Below are positions 43,269-51,434 of a stretch of DNA of 64,000 nucleotides, one piece after another (positions within the stretch are counted from its first letter, which is position 1; each line of letters begins with the position of its first letter). The stretch comes from DATEAV01 sp964575425 (GTDB taxonomy: Bacteria > Chloroflexota > Anaerolineae > Anaerolineales > E44-bin32), in assembly GCA_964575425.1 (NCBI GenBank), contig CAZNRD010000014.1, positions 1 to 64,000 of the forward strand, in the 5' to 3' direction. Below the pieces are notes generated by a model, which was not told the DNA's origin, ran no database searches, and was given only the letters and a program-made list of their open reading frames with translations. The position numbers and the translations under genes were made by a program.

Positions 43269-44609
43269 TCAGGCCGATTTTCCGAGGGCGCGCTCGTAGG
43301 CCCAGTCTTCCAGCCGCATGTAGCCGCGGATGGCGTGGCTGGCGGCAAAGCGCAGGGGTTCCGGCGGCCAGGGAATCATCTTCCGCCCGACGAACCACAC
43401 CCGCGTCAGGTCTGTGTCCTTCTCCAGCAGCAGGTCGGCGATCGTCCGGCCGTTGAGGTGGGTCATCGAGACGCCGTGGCCGACGCAGCCGAGGGAGTAC
43501 ACGGCGCGCCGGTCTCCCACGAAGCCGATGGCAGGCGCCATGTCGATCGGGACGCTCACCGGCCCGCCCCATCGGTCGGCGAAGCGGATGCCCTTCAGGC
43601 CGGGGAACAGGTGCACCAGGTCGCTCTCGAGGTCCGAAAAGACGCGCGCGTTTACGTCGCGTTCCATGCTGCCGCCGAAGGATATGCTGACGTCGCTGCC
43701 GCCGATGGCGATGCGGTTGTCGGCCGTCAGCCGGAGGTAGTGGACGAAGTTGCGCGCGTCCTCGATTCCCTGCCGGTTTTTCCATCCGATGGTGGCGAGC
43801 TGCTCGTGGGTGAGGGGTTCGGTGACCACCATGTGGGTGAAAACCGGGACCTGTCGCCGGCGCAGCTGCGGGAAGAGGTGGGAGTAGGCGTTGGTGGCGA
43901 ACACGACCTTCTCCGCCTGGAGACTGCCTCTCGGCGTCCGGAGGGTGAAGTGGGCTGCGCGATCGATCGCGTGGACGGGCGTCTCTTCGAAGATGCGCGC
44001 GCCGGCCTCTTCCGCAACGCGCTTCAGTTCGCGCGCGTGCTTGGCCGGATTGAGCAGGCCGCAGCGCGGCTCCGACCACGCTCCGAGGAAGAGGGGCGAC
44101 TCGACTTCCTGGCGGAGGCGATCGGCGTCCCACCACTCCAGGCCGCCGACGCCCATCTGCGCGAGGATTTTCATATCGTGCTGGATGCGGCGCACGAAGC
44201 CGGGGGTGGTGGCGACGCGCAGGAACCCGGGATGCTCGTAGTCCGACTGTATCTGATGCCGGCTGATCAAATCGCGGACGTAATCGACGGCGCGTTCCAT
44301 GTAGCGGTGCGCCTCGACGGTGCGCTCCTGGCCGAAGAGCGCCTTGGTCACGGCCGGCTCCAGGCCGAAGAGGGTCATGCTGAAGCCGCCGTTGCGGCCG
44401 CTGGCCCCGTAGCCGACGATGGCGGACTCCAGCACGGCGACGCGCAGCCCTGATTCATCGGAGCACAGGTTGTAGGCGGTGGCCAGGCCGGTGTACCCGC
44501 CGCCGATGATGGCCACATCGACGATCTGATCCCCTTCCAGGGGCGGATTGGGTGTGTACGGCCCACACTGCTTCAGCCAGAACGACTTCTCGCTGTAGGG
44601 CTTTGCCAT
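43269..44609 (-). CDS. FAD-dependent amine/amino-acid oxidoreductase
   Basis: 446-aa DAO-family flavoenzyme related to gamma-glutamylputrescine oxidase and glycine/sarcosine oxidases. FAD motif VAIIGGGYTGLATAYNL at about residues 32-48, then GASGRNGGFSM, and the late GCVGHGVSMTHLNGRTIADL. It probably oxidises an amine or N-substituted amino acid. GGGAGG lies before the ATG. No polyamine genes are adjacent, so the substrate is open. Confidence 0.87.
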   Translation of the reverse strand: MAKPYSEKSFWLKQCGPYTPNPPLEGDQIVDVAIIGGGYTGLATAYNLCSDESGLRVAVLESAIVGYGASGRNGGFSMTLFGLEPAVTKALFGQERTVEAHRYMERAVDYVRDLISRHQIQSDYEHPGFLRVATTPGFVRRIQHDMKILAQMGVGGLEWWDADRLRQEVESPLFLGAWSEPRCGLLNPAKHARELKRVAEEAGARIFEETPVHAIDRAAHFTLRTPRGSLQAEKVVFATNAYSHLFPQLRRRQVPVFTHMVVTEPLTHEQLATIGWKNRQGIEDARNFVHYLRLTADNRIAIGGSDVSISFGGSMERDVNARVFSDLESDLVHLFPGLKGIRFADRWGGPVSVPIDMAPAIGFVGDRRAVYSLGCVGHGVSMTHLNGRTIADLLLEKDTDLTRVWFVGRKMIPWPPEPLRFAASHAIRGYMRLEDWAYERALGKSA

Positions 44610-44696
44610 GGCAGCCTCCCAGCCCGGCGCGCGGCCGACGGCCTTCCCGAGAAGATCATAGGCGCGTGTGTACGGTGTGCAGCAGCCCGGGCTGGC

Positions 44697-44825
44697 TCAG
44701 TGGGCGACCAGGGTGACAATGAAAGAGGCGATCACCAGCACGGCGATGATCGAGAAGATGATCTGCTGGGCGCGCAGGCGGCGTCGCTCTGAGCGGGAGA
44801 GGGGGCTGGCCTTTCTGCGTGTCAT
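44697..44825 (-). CDS. 42-aa single-helix membrane protein
   Basis: Very short gene with a basic, hydrophilic start (MTRRKASPLSRSERRRLR), one hydrophobic helix (IIFSIIAVLVIASFIVTLVA) and a stop. GGAGG sits five bases before the ATG. The charge pattern predicts an N-in single-pass protein. No function known; comparable tiny proteins recur in Chloroflexota genomes. Confidence 0.6.
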   Translation of the reverse strand: MTRRKASPLSRSERRRLRAQQIIFSIIAVLVIASFIVTLVAH

Positions 44826-44952
44826 GGGCGCCTCCGGTTTCGATGATAGCACCCGTTGTCAAGCGAGTCCAGACGGACAGGGGTGCGCCGAAATCGACCG
44901 AGCGTATACTTGTCCCAGCCAGCGGCCACCGAGCAGGCCAGGAGGTGAGACG

Positions 44953-45258
44953 ATGAACATCACGGATGTGCGCATGCTGTTGGAGCTCTTCGGCTACCTG
45001 CTGCGGCCCCTGGGCGTATTGGTGTTCGGCGCGGCTGCCGGCTGGCTGACCGTGTGGATGATCAAGAGAGAAAACCTGGGGTGGCAGCTGCCGCTAGCTG
45101 CCCTGCTTGGCGTTCTCGCCGCCTTTGTGTTACTGGGGCACTGGGTGCCGGGAGGCGGGACACTCGGCATGTTCGGCCTGGGGGCCGGCGCCGGCATCTT
45201 GATCTGGGGTCTGGCTGGAAGCCGCCCGGCGAAAGAAGAAGAGAAAGACGAGGACTGA
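44953..45258 (+). CDS. Small three-helix membrane protein
   Basis: 101-aa protein with three hydrophobic helices (about residues 14-36, 43-62, 66-85) and an acidic, lysine-rich tail (AKEEEKDED). AGGAGG is seven bases before the ATG and a TATACT box about 45 bp further upstream may be its -10. A terminator follows. No family is recognised. The longer open frame from 44668 is unsupported. Confidence 0.7.
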   Translation: MNITDVRMLLELFGYLLRPLGVLVFGAAAGWLTVWMIKRENLGWQLPLAALLGVLAAFVLLGHWVPGGGTLGMFGLGAGAGILIWGLAGSRPAKEEEKDED

Positions 45259-45285
45259 TCCTGCTGGCCACTCCAATGCAGCTCT

Positions 45286-45327
45286 GCCTGCTTGCCCACA
45301 GGTCGGGCGGGCAGGCGGCTTTCTTGC
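45286..45327 (+). terminator. Terminator after the 101-aa gene
   Basis: A 12-bp stem with two G-T pairs (45286-45297 with 45305-45316), 7-base loop, followed by GGCTTTCTT. It separates the gene from the promoter of the next one. Confidence 0.6.
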
Positions 45328-45337
45328 ACTTGAGTGC

Positions 45338-45366
45338 TTGACCCGCGGAGGGGCAAAGCCTACAGT
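45338..45366 (+). promoter_or_regulatory. Promoter of the DUF4173 gene
   Basis: TTGACC (45338-45343), 17 bases, TACAGT (45361-45366). About 30 bases of leader and a good AGGAGG site precede the ATG at 45403. Confidence 0.6.
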
Positions 45367-45402
45367 GCTGCCTGAAGCATCTGTCAATCTTAGGAGGCAC
45401 CG

Positions 45403-47046
45403 ATGGAAGATGCCCGGACGGTCAATCCCGCGGCTGTTCCGGCGGAAGAGAGCGCGAAGTGGCGCAGGCCGCTCGGCCTGGCCTTGGTCGCGTTCGCCCT
45501 GGGGCTGGCGGTGCAGTTCCTGTTCTACGGAAGACCGGTCGGGATTTCGTTCCCCATGTGGGCGCTGCTGTGCGTGCTGGCACTGGCTGTGTGCTGCCGG
45601 TTGGAACAGATGCGGCCTGCGCCCGTCGGGTGGGGTCTGGCGGCCCTGCTGGTCCTCTTGGCCTCACTTGTCGCCGTGCGCTCAGAGCCGTTGAGCGTCT
45701 TCCTGGAGGTCGTCCTGACCCTGGCCCTCTTCGGGGTCTGGCTGAGGCTTTTCCGACGAGGCGGGCTGCTGCGCTTCGGCTGGCTCGACTACGCGCTGGC
45801 CCTCGTCTGGACGCCGGTAGAGAGCTGGTTTCGGCCATGGGGAGTGCTTGGCGAGGCGTGGGCTCGGGCAGCGGGCGCGCGTGGCCAGCGGAGCCGGGCG
45901 TTGGCCGTCTCGCGAGGGCTGCTGCTTGCGCTGCCGCTGATCCTCATCTTCACGGGGCTTCTGAGCGCGGCGGACGTGATCTTCTCGGACTACGTGCGCC
46001 AATTCCTGCACTGGCTGGGGTTGGACCGCATCGCCGAGCTGGTCGCGCGGCTGGCAGTCGCCCTCGTCAGCGGGTTGTTCTTTCTGGGCGCGGTGGCCGT
46101 TGGCCTGAGGCAGCGCGCGGAAGGGCGATACGTTGGCGAGGACCGTCCCCTGATTGTGCCGTTCCTGGGATCGACGGAAGCGCTGGTGGTGCTGGGGTCC
46201 GTGGACCTGCTGTTCGCCTCGTTTGTGGCGTTGCAGTTCACCTACCTCTTTGGCGGGCAGGCGAATGTCACCGCCTCGGGCTACACCTACGCCGAGTACG
46301 CGCGGCGAGGGTTCGGAGAATTGGTGCTGGTGTCGATCCTGGCTCTGGGGATGATCCTGGCGCTCACCTCCCTGACGCGGCGGGAGCAGGCGAAGACAAG
46401 GTGCTGGTTCAACACTCTCAGCGTGGGCGTGGTGCTGCTGGTGGGCGTCATCCTGGCTTCCGCGTTGATGCGCCTGCTGCTGTACGAGGAGGCCTACGGC
46501 TTCACGCGCCTGCGGACGTATACCCACATCGCCATCCTGTGGATGGGCGTCCTCTTTGTCGCGTTTGCAGCGCTGCTGCTGGTCAATCGGCTGCGTCAGT
46601 TTTCCACCGCCGTCGCCGCTGCGGTGGTTGGGTTCGCGATTTCGCTGAACGTGATCAACGTCGACGCGTTCGTCGTGCAGCGCAACGCCGCGCGCATGTC
46701 ACAAACGGGCAAGCTCGACACGGCCTACCTGGCCTCCCTTTCCGAGGACGCTCTGCCGGCCCTCGTGCGCCTGGCGATCAGTGCTCCGCCGTCCTATCAG
46801 AGCGGCCTCCTGGCGCAGCTGGCGTGCCGTCGGGCGGAGCTGCAGGAATCGAGCACGGACCTCGACTGGCCCTCGTATCGCTGGAGTCGGGGGCGGGCGT
46901 TGCGCGCGCTGGAGGGCGCCGCGACGCACCTGGAGGCCTTTCCGGTCGAGTGGGTGCCGTGGGACGAGAGCCGTCCAGAGTGGGGCGGCTGGCAGGTGTC
47001 GGTTGATGGGGTGTGGAGGCCCTGCTATATGCCCTGGGGCGACTGA
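45403..47046 (+). CDS. DUF4173 multi-helix membrane protein
   Basis: 547-aa integral membrane protein with about 11-12 hydrophobic helices and a soluble C-terminal 90 residues. The DUF4173 core is clear: PFLGSTEALVVLGSVDLLF, QFTYLFGG and TYAEYARRGFGELV. The molecular function is unknown; family members are often linked to signalling or envelope genes. AGGAGG precedes the ATG. Its 3' end overlaps the convergent methyltransferase frame for about 270 bp. Confidence 0.85.
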   Translation: MEDARTVNPAAVPAEESAKWRRPLGLALVAFALGLAVQFLFYGRPVGISFPMWALLCVLALAVCCRLEQMRPAPVGWGLAALLVLLASLVAVRSEPLSVFLEVVLTLALFGVWLRLFRRGGLLRFGWLDYALALVWTPVESWFRPWGVLGEAWARAAGARGQRSRALAVSRGLLLALPLILIFTGLLSAADVIFSDYVRQFLHWLGLDRIAELVARLAVALVSGLFFLGAVAVGLRQRAEGRYVGEDRPLIVPFLGSTEALVVLGSVDLLFASFVALQFTYLFGGQANVTASGYTYAEYARRGFGELVLVSILALGMILALTSLTRREQAKTRCWFNTLSVGVVLLVGVILASALMRLLLYEEAYGFTRLRTYTHIAILWMGVLFVAFAALLLVNRLRQFSTAVAAAVVGFAISLNVINVDAFVVQRNAARMSQTGKLDTAYLASLSEDALPALVRLAISAPPSYQSGLLAQLACRRAELQESSTDLDWPSYRWSRGRALRALEGAATHLEAFPVEWVPWDESRPEWGGWQVSVDGVWRPCYMPWGD

Positions 47047-47635
47047 TTGGCTGCCGGTCCGGCAGCAGCTTCTGGGCCACGATCCAGGCGTTGTGTCCCT
47101 GCCGCTGCACGCTCACGATGCCACCGAGCAGGGCCAAGCGCGTGGCGATTACCTCGGCGGTGACGAAGTGGCCGCGCATGCCCGCCCAGCGCTCGAACCT
47201 CGCCACCCACCGCACCGCTCCGTGCTGGATGTCGGGCTCTTCGATGACGATGCGGCCTCCGGGGCTCAGCACTCGCCACAATTCGGCGAGGCTTGCCTCC
47301 TGGTCAATCAGATGGTGGAAAGCATCCACCATGACGACCCGCGCGACGGCTTGCGTCGCAAAGGGGAGGCGCTCTGCCAGACACGCAACGGCGGATAGTC
47401 CCCTCTTGGCTCGGGCTCGGCGCAGCATCGGCCGCGACGCATCGGCAACGACGATCCGATTGGCTTGCCCGACCCAGGCCTGGGCATGCCGCCCCGTGCC
47501 GCCGCCGGCGTCGAGCAGCGTGCCTGGAGCAGGCAGACTGAGGAGATCTTTCAACGGGCTGTGCCGTGGTGGGCGGAACAGCCGGTCGTAGATGGGGGCG
47601 AGAAGGTCGAATCCGTCCCGCCTGGTCACGCGCAT
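46778..47635 (-). CDS. Class I SAM methyltransferase with long antisense overlap
   Basis: 285-aa frame. Residues 1-195 form a UbiE-like methyltransferase: LAPIYDRLFRPP at the start, SAM motif LLDAGGGTGRHAQAW, then VMVDAFHHL and LSPGGRIVIEEPD. After about residue 195 (VAQKLLPD) the sequence becomes low-complexity Pro/Arg/Ser and is simply antisense to the DUF4173 gene; relatives end near here. The true stop was probably lost by mutation or a small frameshift. ATG 47635 (or GTG 47629, better spaced from GAGG) is the start. Substrate unknown. Confidence 0.75.
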   Translation of the reverse strand: MRVTRRDGFDLLAPIYDRLFRPPRHSPLKDLLSLPAPGTLLDAGGGTGRHAQAWVGQANRIVVADASRPMLRRARAKRGLSAVACLAERLPFATQAVARVVMVDAFHHLIDQEASLAELWRVLSPGGRIVIEEPDIQHGAVRWVARFERWAGMRGHFVTAEVIATRLALLGGIVSVQRQGHNAWIVAQKLLPDRQPISRPRAYSRASTPHQPTPASRPTLDGSRPTAPTRPERPPGASRRPPARATPAPDSSDTRASRGPCSIPAAPPDGTPAAPGGRSDRTAEH

Positions 47636-47816
47636 CGCCTCAGAGTCTCGATTATCAAGTCTATCACTGCAATGGCGGACACAAGCCTCGGTGCCTCCGC
47701 CTTGCAGGATTCGGGTCACCTGGCTTGGAAATGCCGGCCCTGGTGTGAATGGCCCAGTGGAGCCAGGACGCAGCGTTTTCCCCTTGCGGCTCGGGGTGGG
47801 TGGGCACAGGAGTTAT

Positions 47817-48605
47817 CTACGAGGCCCGGTCATGGTCGGAAGATGGCCAGCGGTATCCGCTCAGCGCCCAAAGAACCACATTCGTGCCATAGAAGACCCA
47901 CACGACACGGAACATGACTTCGGAGATCGTCCCCAAGCCGAGGTTGTAGATTTCGCCGGTGATTTCGGTGGCGAACCAACAACTGGCGGCGATGGCAACC
48001 ATCCAGGCATTCAGGCGCGGCAGGAGCCTGCGGCGCACGGTCTCCCAGGCGAACCACATGGTGGTGCAGAAGAAGGCCGTATAGGCCGGGGCGATGGCAG
48101 CATGTCCTACCCGCACGATATCTGGCCACAGGATGGCCAGAAGGACTGCTGCCAGACCGAAGAAGAGGAACGGCAGCCAGAGATTCCTCCACAAGCCGTC
48201 CTCTTTCTTCCAGGCCGGAGCGCCGTGCGCCCTCAGGCGCAGGATGAGGAAGAGATTAGCCAGGATGGAAAGCACGCCGCCGACCATGAAGGCCGGCGAG
48301 CCGACGCCTACCTCGGGATTGACGGCTACCACGCTCATCACGATGTCGGTGGGCAGCATGCAGCAGAAGGCGGCGAAGAGCAATCCCCAATCGCGGTGGC
48401 TCAGCCGTTCTTGGCTAATGCTCAGCACCAGCAGCATTGCCAGCAGGGTAATGAGCGGCTTTCCGATGGCCGGATAGAGGGCGCGAGTGCCGAGGAAGTA
48501 GTTCGTCCAGTCGACGCCGAAGACCGAGCCGGCCAGCAGTAAGGTCGCGCCGATCAGGATGAACACCCAGTTCCGTTTTCGTCCTTGAAGGGGGTGGAAG
48601 GTCAT
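47817..48605 (-). CDS. Multi-helix membrane protein, YhhN-like
   Basis: 262-aa protein with about eight hydrophobic helices evenly spaced along the chain and short loops. The early LLAMLLVLSIS...PTDIVMSVV region and overall spacing are similar to YhhN/TMEM86 (lysoplasmalogenase) proteins, but the match is by general pattern and not by a decisive motif. It may otherwise be an unclassified integral membrane protein. ATG 48605 is preceded by GGAG. Confidence 0.6.
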   Translation of the reverse strand: MTFHPLQGRKRNWVFILIGATLLLAGSVFGVDWTNYFLGTRALYPAIGKPLITLLAMLLVLSISQERLSHRDWGLLFAAFCCMLPTDIVMSVVAVNPEVGVGSPAFMVGGVLSILANLFLILRLRAHGAPAWKKEDGLWRNLWLPFLFFGLAAVLLAILWPDIVRVGHAAIAPAYTAFFCTTMWFAWETVRRRLLPRLNAWMVAIAASCWFATEITGEIYNLGLGTISEVMFRVVWVFYGTNVVLWALSGYRWPSSDHDRAS

Positions 48606-49000
48606 GGTGATCTCCTGTCAGTTGTTTCTGCCGGGCAGGTCTGCAGGCTTGCGCCACACCCAGATGTATGCCGCGCTCCCCGGTTGGGGGCTCCGGTCTG
48701 GCTGCAGGTTGGCGGCCACTCCGGTGGGTGTCGATGTATTCCTGGCCAACTCGTCGCTGCGGCTCGGTGAGGGATTCATGGGCGACCGGCGGATGCACCC
48801 GAAGGTCGCGAGAGGCAGGTCCGGGCCGCTGTGTCGTCTCAAGGGTCGGTTCCGAGGCCTGTCCGATCCCATTCTATCACCGGGCATGGGCCGGGGCGCG
48901 CGATCGGCAGCCCGTCCGGGGTTGTGCCGTGTCCGTGATGTATCAGGGCGTCACACATCGAGATGCGCGAGGCGATGGCAGCGGGAGAGAGGAAGGAGAC
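48606..49000. other. Intergenic region without a convincing gene
   Basis: 395 bp between the YhhN-like and EamA genes. Both strands carry only short, poorly biased frames. A TAGAAT box on the minus strand at 48876-48871 could be a -10 for the YhhN-like gene, leaving a leader of about 260 bases. No repeat or RNA fold stands out. Confidence 0.5.
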
Positions 49001-49903
49001 TCACGCGAGAAAGAGGAGGCCGACCCCAGCCATGGCCATCACGGTGCCAGCGACAGCCTGCCAGCCGATGGGTTCGCGGAAGACGAAGCGTGCGATGGGC
49101 AGAAGGAAGACCGGCGGCAGGGCCATCAGTGTGCTGGCGATGCCAATGTGCGTTGCCTGGATGGCGATGAGCGAAAGCCAGACGCCGACGAAGGGTCCTG
49201 TGACGGCGCCAGCCGCAATCGGCGCCAGCGCGGAGGGTTGCTGCTGTATCGTGCGCACGGTGGCTGCCGCTTGGCCCTGGAACAGGGTCAGCAGCCAGAG
49301 GGCCAACGCCGCGCACACCATTCGCATTACATTTCCGGATAGCGCGGAGAAATCCCCCGCCAGCCCCGGCTTGGCCAGGATCATGCCGAGCGCCTGCCCT
49401 GCGGCCGCGCCCAGGCCGCAGAGCAGGCCGCGCCGGTAGTTCAGCCTCGAACTGTGGGGCTCGGGGCTGGCCTCGCGCCGACCTACCACCCAGGTGAGCC
49501 CGAGGACGGTCAGCGCAATCCCGAGCCATTGCACCGCCTCGAGTCGCTCGCCGAGGGCAACCCAGGCCAGCAGCGCGCTCAGGATGGGGACCGTGCTCAT
49601 CATCAGCATCGTCAGCCGCGCCCCGATCCAGACATAGGCCTGGAAGAGGAAGGCGTCGCCGATGGCCAGTCCGACGATTCCGGAAAGGCCGAGCCATAGC
49701 CAGCGATGCGTCTCTGCCAGGGGCAGCGGCGTGCCGAGAGCCAGCCAGTGAGTGGCCGCGAGGAAGGCGGCGGCCAGCACCAGCCGGACCCGGTTGACGA
49801 TGACGGAACCGACCCTGCGGCTGCCGAAGGTGAAGAAGGTCGCCGACGCAGTCCAACAGAGGGCGGTAGCCAGCGCAGCGAGTTCACCGGTCGCCAAGCG
49901 CAT
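49001..49903 (-). CDS. EamA/DMT-family transporter
   Basis: 300-aa drug/metabolite transporter with ten helices in two five-helix EamA repeats (about residues 5-140 and 155-298). Typical features are VPILSALLAWVALGE near the end of repeat 1 and LPPVFLLPIARFVFREPI in repeat 2. Probably exports an amino acid or other small metabolite. The ATG is exactly six bases after a TAGAAT box, pointing to a leaderless message. Confidence 0.87.
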   Translation of the reverse strand: MRLATGELAALATALCWTASATFFTFGSRRVGSVIVNRVRLVLAAAFLAATHWLALGTPLPLAETHRWLWLGLSGIVGLAIGDAFLFQAYVWIGARLTMLMMSTVPILSALLAWVALGERLEAVQWLGIALTVLGLTWVVGRREASPEPHSSRLNYRRGLLCGLGAAAGQALGMILAKPGLAGDFSALSGNVMRMVCAALALWLLTLFQGQAAATVRTIQQQPSALAPIAAGAVTGPFVGVWLSLIAIQATHIGIASTLMALPPVFLLPIARFVFREPIGWQAVAGTVMAMAGVGLLFLA

Positions 49904-49909
49904 CGGGCC

Positions 49910-49938
49910 ATTCTACCGTGACCGGGCGAAAGGCTCAA
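49910..49938 (-). promoter_or_regulatory. Promoter of the EamA gene (leaderless)
   Basis: On the minus strand TTGAGC (49938-49933), 17 bases, TAGAAT (49915-49910), then six bases and the ATG at 49903. The start of transcription should coincide with the start codon. Confidence 0.6.
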
Positions 49939-50021
49939 TGCGAGGATGCCGTCTCGGTCGGGCGAGCAGCCCATCGGGAAGTTCGGTCGGCTGCGGAACG
50001 CGTGGGGATAAGTGTGTGGAG

Positions 50022-50094
50022 TGGGCCGTGCAGGACTCGAACCTGCAGCCTTGTGCTTAAAAGGCACCTGCTCTGCCAGTTGAGCTAACGGCCC
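50022..50094 (-). tRNA. tRNA-Lys (anticodon TTT)
   Basis: 73 bases without CCA. Acceptor GGGCCGT/ACGGCCC with discriminator A, D-arm GCTC...GAGC, anticodon loop CTTTTAA (anticodon TTT), T-arm GCAGG-TTCGAGT-CCTGC. This tRNA has a wobble U34 and would be a natural substrate class for the Elp3 pathway encoded at 40-42 kb. Confidence 0.94.
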
Positions 50095-50205
50095 CCGGCC
50101 GCATTCTATCACGGCTGCGGCTGCGAAATCAGGCGGGAGGCAACCCTGCCCCCTCGATCCCAAGAGGCACCCGCCAGGACTGTCCAACCGGGCCGGTTCT
50201 TACGC

Positions 50206-50211
50206 TATAAT
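50206..50211 (+). promoter_or_regulatory. -10 box of a probable leaderless PIG-L gene
   Basis: Perfect TATAAT followed by six bases and the ATG at 50218, without a Shine-Dalgarno site. The -35 region is weak (GTCCAA at 18-bp spacing). Confidence 0.5.
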
Positions 50212-50217
50212 CCGCAT

Positions 50218-50997
50218 ATGGCCCACCACATCTACCTTTCCCCGCACCTGGATGACGCCGTGCTCTCCTGCGGCGGGCTGATCGCCAGCCAGGTGGCCGC
50301 AGGGGAAGGCGTCGCCGTAGTGACGGTTTTCGCCGGAGATCCTGGGCCCGGACCCCTCTCCGACTTCGCCCAGGCCCTGCACCGGCTGTGGGGAGTTGGC
50401 CCCAAACCGGTCGGCGACCGGCGCACTGAGGACCACCTGGCCTGTGGCCGGCTGGGCGCTTCCGTCATCCATTTGCCGCTACTGGATGCCATCTACCGTG
50501 TGGGCCCGGCAAACGTCGTGCGCTACGACTCGGAGGAGGCCATCTTCGGGCCGGCCCATCCGGCGGACGCCGGATTGGTCGAGGAAATCTGCGGTCACCT
50601 GTTCCGCGCCTGCCCGCTTGAGGCGCTCCTCTACTGTCCGCTAGGTCTGGGCAGGCATGTGGATCATCGGCTGACGCGCATGGCGGCCGAACGCCTCAGG
50701 CGGCCGCTGTGGTACTACCAGGATTTGCCCTACGCTGCTCGTGGCGGCACGCCGCCGGTGGAATTCGGAGCACCGCCAGGGCGCGAACGGCTGCTGCCGC
50801 TTTCGCTCGAGCAGATCGATTCCTGGGTGGCAGCCATCGCCGAGTATCGTACGCAGGTGCCGATGTTCTGGTCTGACGTCTACGCCCTGTATGAGGAGAT
50901 CCGACGCTTCCACGATCAGGGCTCTGGCATCCCCTTGATCACGCCCGACCATCAGGCAGGCGCAGCGGTGCTATCCATGAGCTCCTGGCCGGGTTGA
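50218..50997 (+). CDS. PIG-L (LmbE-like) deacetylase
   Basis: 259-aa zinc-dependent N-deacetylase of the PIG-L family. The metal motif is SPHLDDAVLSCGG at residues 8-20 (His, Asp, Asp) and the third ligand is in GRHVDHR (about 146-152). Members deacetylate GlcNAc-containing lipids or thiol cofactors (bacillithiol, mycothiol) and glycopeptide intermediates; nothing nearby identifies the substrate. It is monocistronic. Confidence 0.9.
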   Translation: MAHHIYLSPHLDDAVLSCGGLIASQVAAGEGVAVVTVFAGDPGPGPLSDFAQALHRLWGVGPKPVGDRRTEDHLACGRLGASVIHLPLLDAIYRVGPANVVRYDSEEAIFGPAHPADAGLVEEICGHLFRACPLEALLYCPLGLGRHVDHRLTRMAAERLRRPLWYYQDLPYAARGGTPPVEFGAPPGRERLLPLSLEQIDSWVAAIAEYRTQVPMFWSDVYALYEEIRRFHDQGSGIPLITPDHQAGAAVLSMSSWPG

Positions 50998-51434
50998 CAG
51001 GCGGACAGTGTTCGCCGCCTGTGACCATTGCTGTGGAAAAGGCTGACCAGGGGCTTGTCTACCACCACACCCCCAAGCCTGGTGTTGCTGTAGCGGAGTT
51101 CCGGTCAACCCCCGATCCCCTCGTGGAGGGCGGCCTGCGCTCTCTGGCTCTCCATCATGGGCAAGCGGTGAGACTCCGGGGGCCTTGAGGCCCGAGCCGG
51201 CGGCAGCCTCGACGCGGTGCCATGGAATGGACCGTTGGCATCGCCCGCTGCGACGGCGAGAGCAATGGGATTCCGCGGGCCTGTCTTGCTGTGGTAGAAT
51301 GCCGCCCAATATGGGGCCCGCGTCAGGCTCCTTCGAACCTGCGCGTCTGAGAGGGTTCCCACCTCGTCGGGTCGTGCATCGAATCTGACTTGCTGAAATG
51401 GCATCCGAGCACAGGCTGCTCGGCTGAGGGTCGA
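50998..51434. other. Intergenic region upstream of the hisD-like gene
   Basis: 437 bp with no convincing gene on either strand. A TAGAAT box lies near 51294, which would give a leader of about 135 bases before the HisD-family gene. The leader ends in the hairpin at 51405-51423. Confidence 0.5.
51405..51423 (+). promoter_or_regulatory. Hairpin next to the hisD-like ribosome site
   Basis: CCGAGCA (51405-51411) pairs perfectly with TGCTCGG (51417-51423) around CAGGC, ending 1-2 bases before the GAGGG ribosome site. It could sequester initiation. No known riboswitch class is recognised. Confidence 0.4.

Noticed and set aside
45459..47006. 515-aa frame inside the DUF4173 gene
   Set aside because: Same strand but out of frame, rich in Arg/Ala/Gly, no hydrophobic helices; the 45403 frame has clear DUF4173 motifs.
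47592..48542. 316-aa plus-strand frame
   Set aside because: Antisense to the YhhN-like protein; His/Gln/Glu-rich shadow composition.
51290..51434. TPP riboswitch before the HisD-family gene
   Set aside because: CTGAGAGGG and a CGAATCTGA string resemble parts of the TPP motif, but the order and the partner helices are missing.
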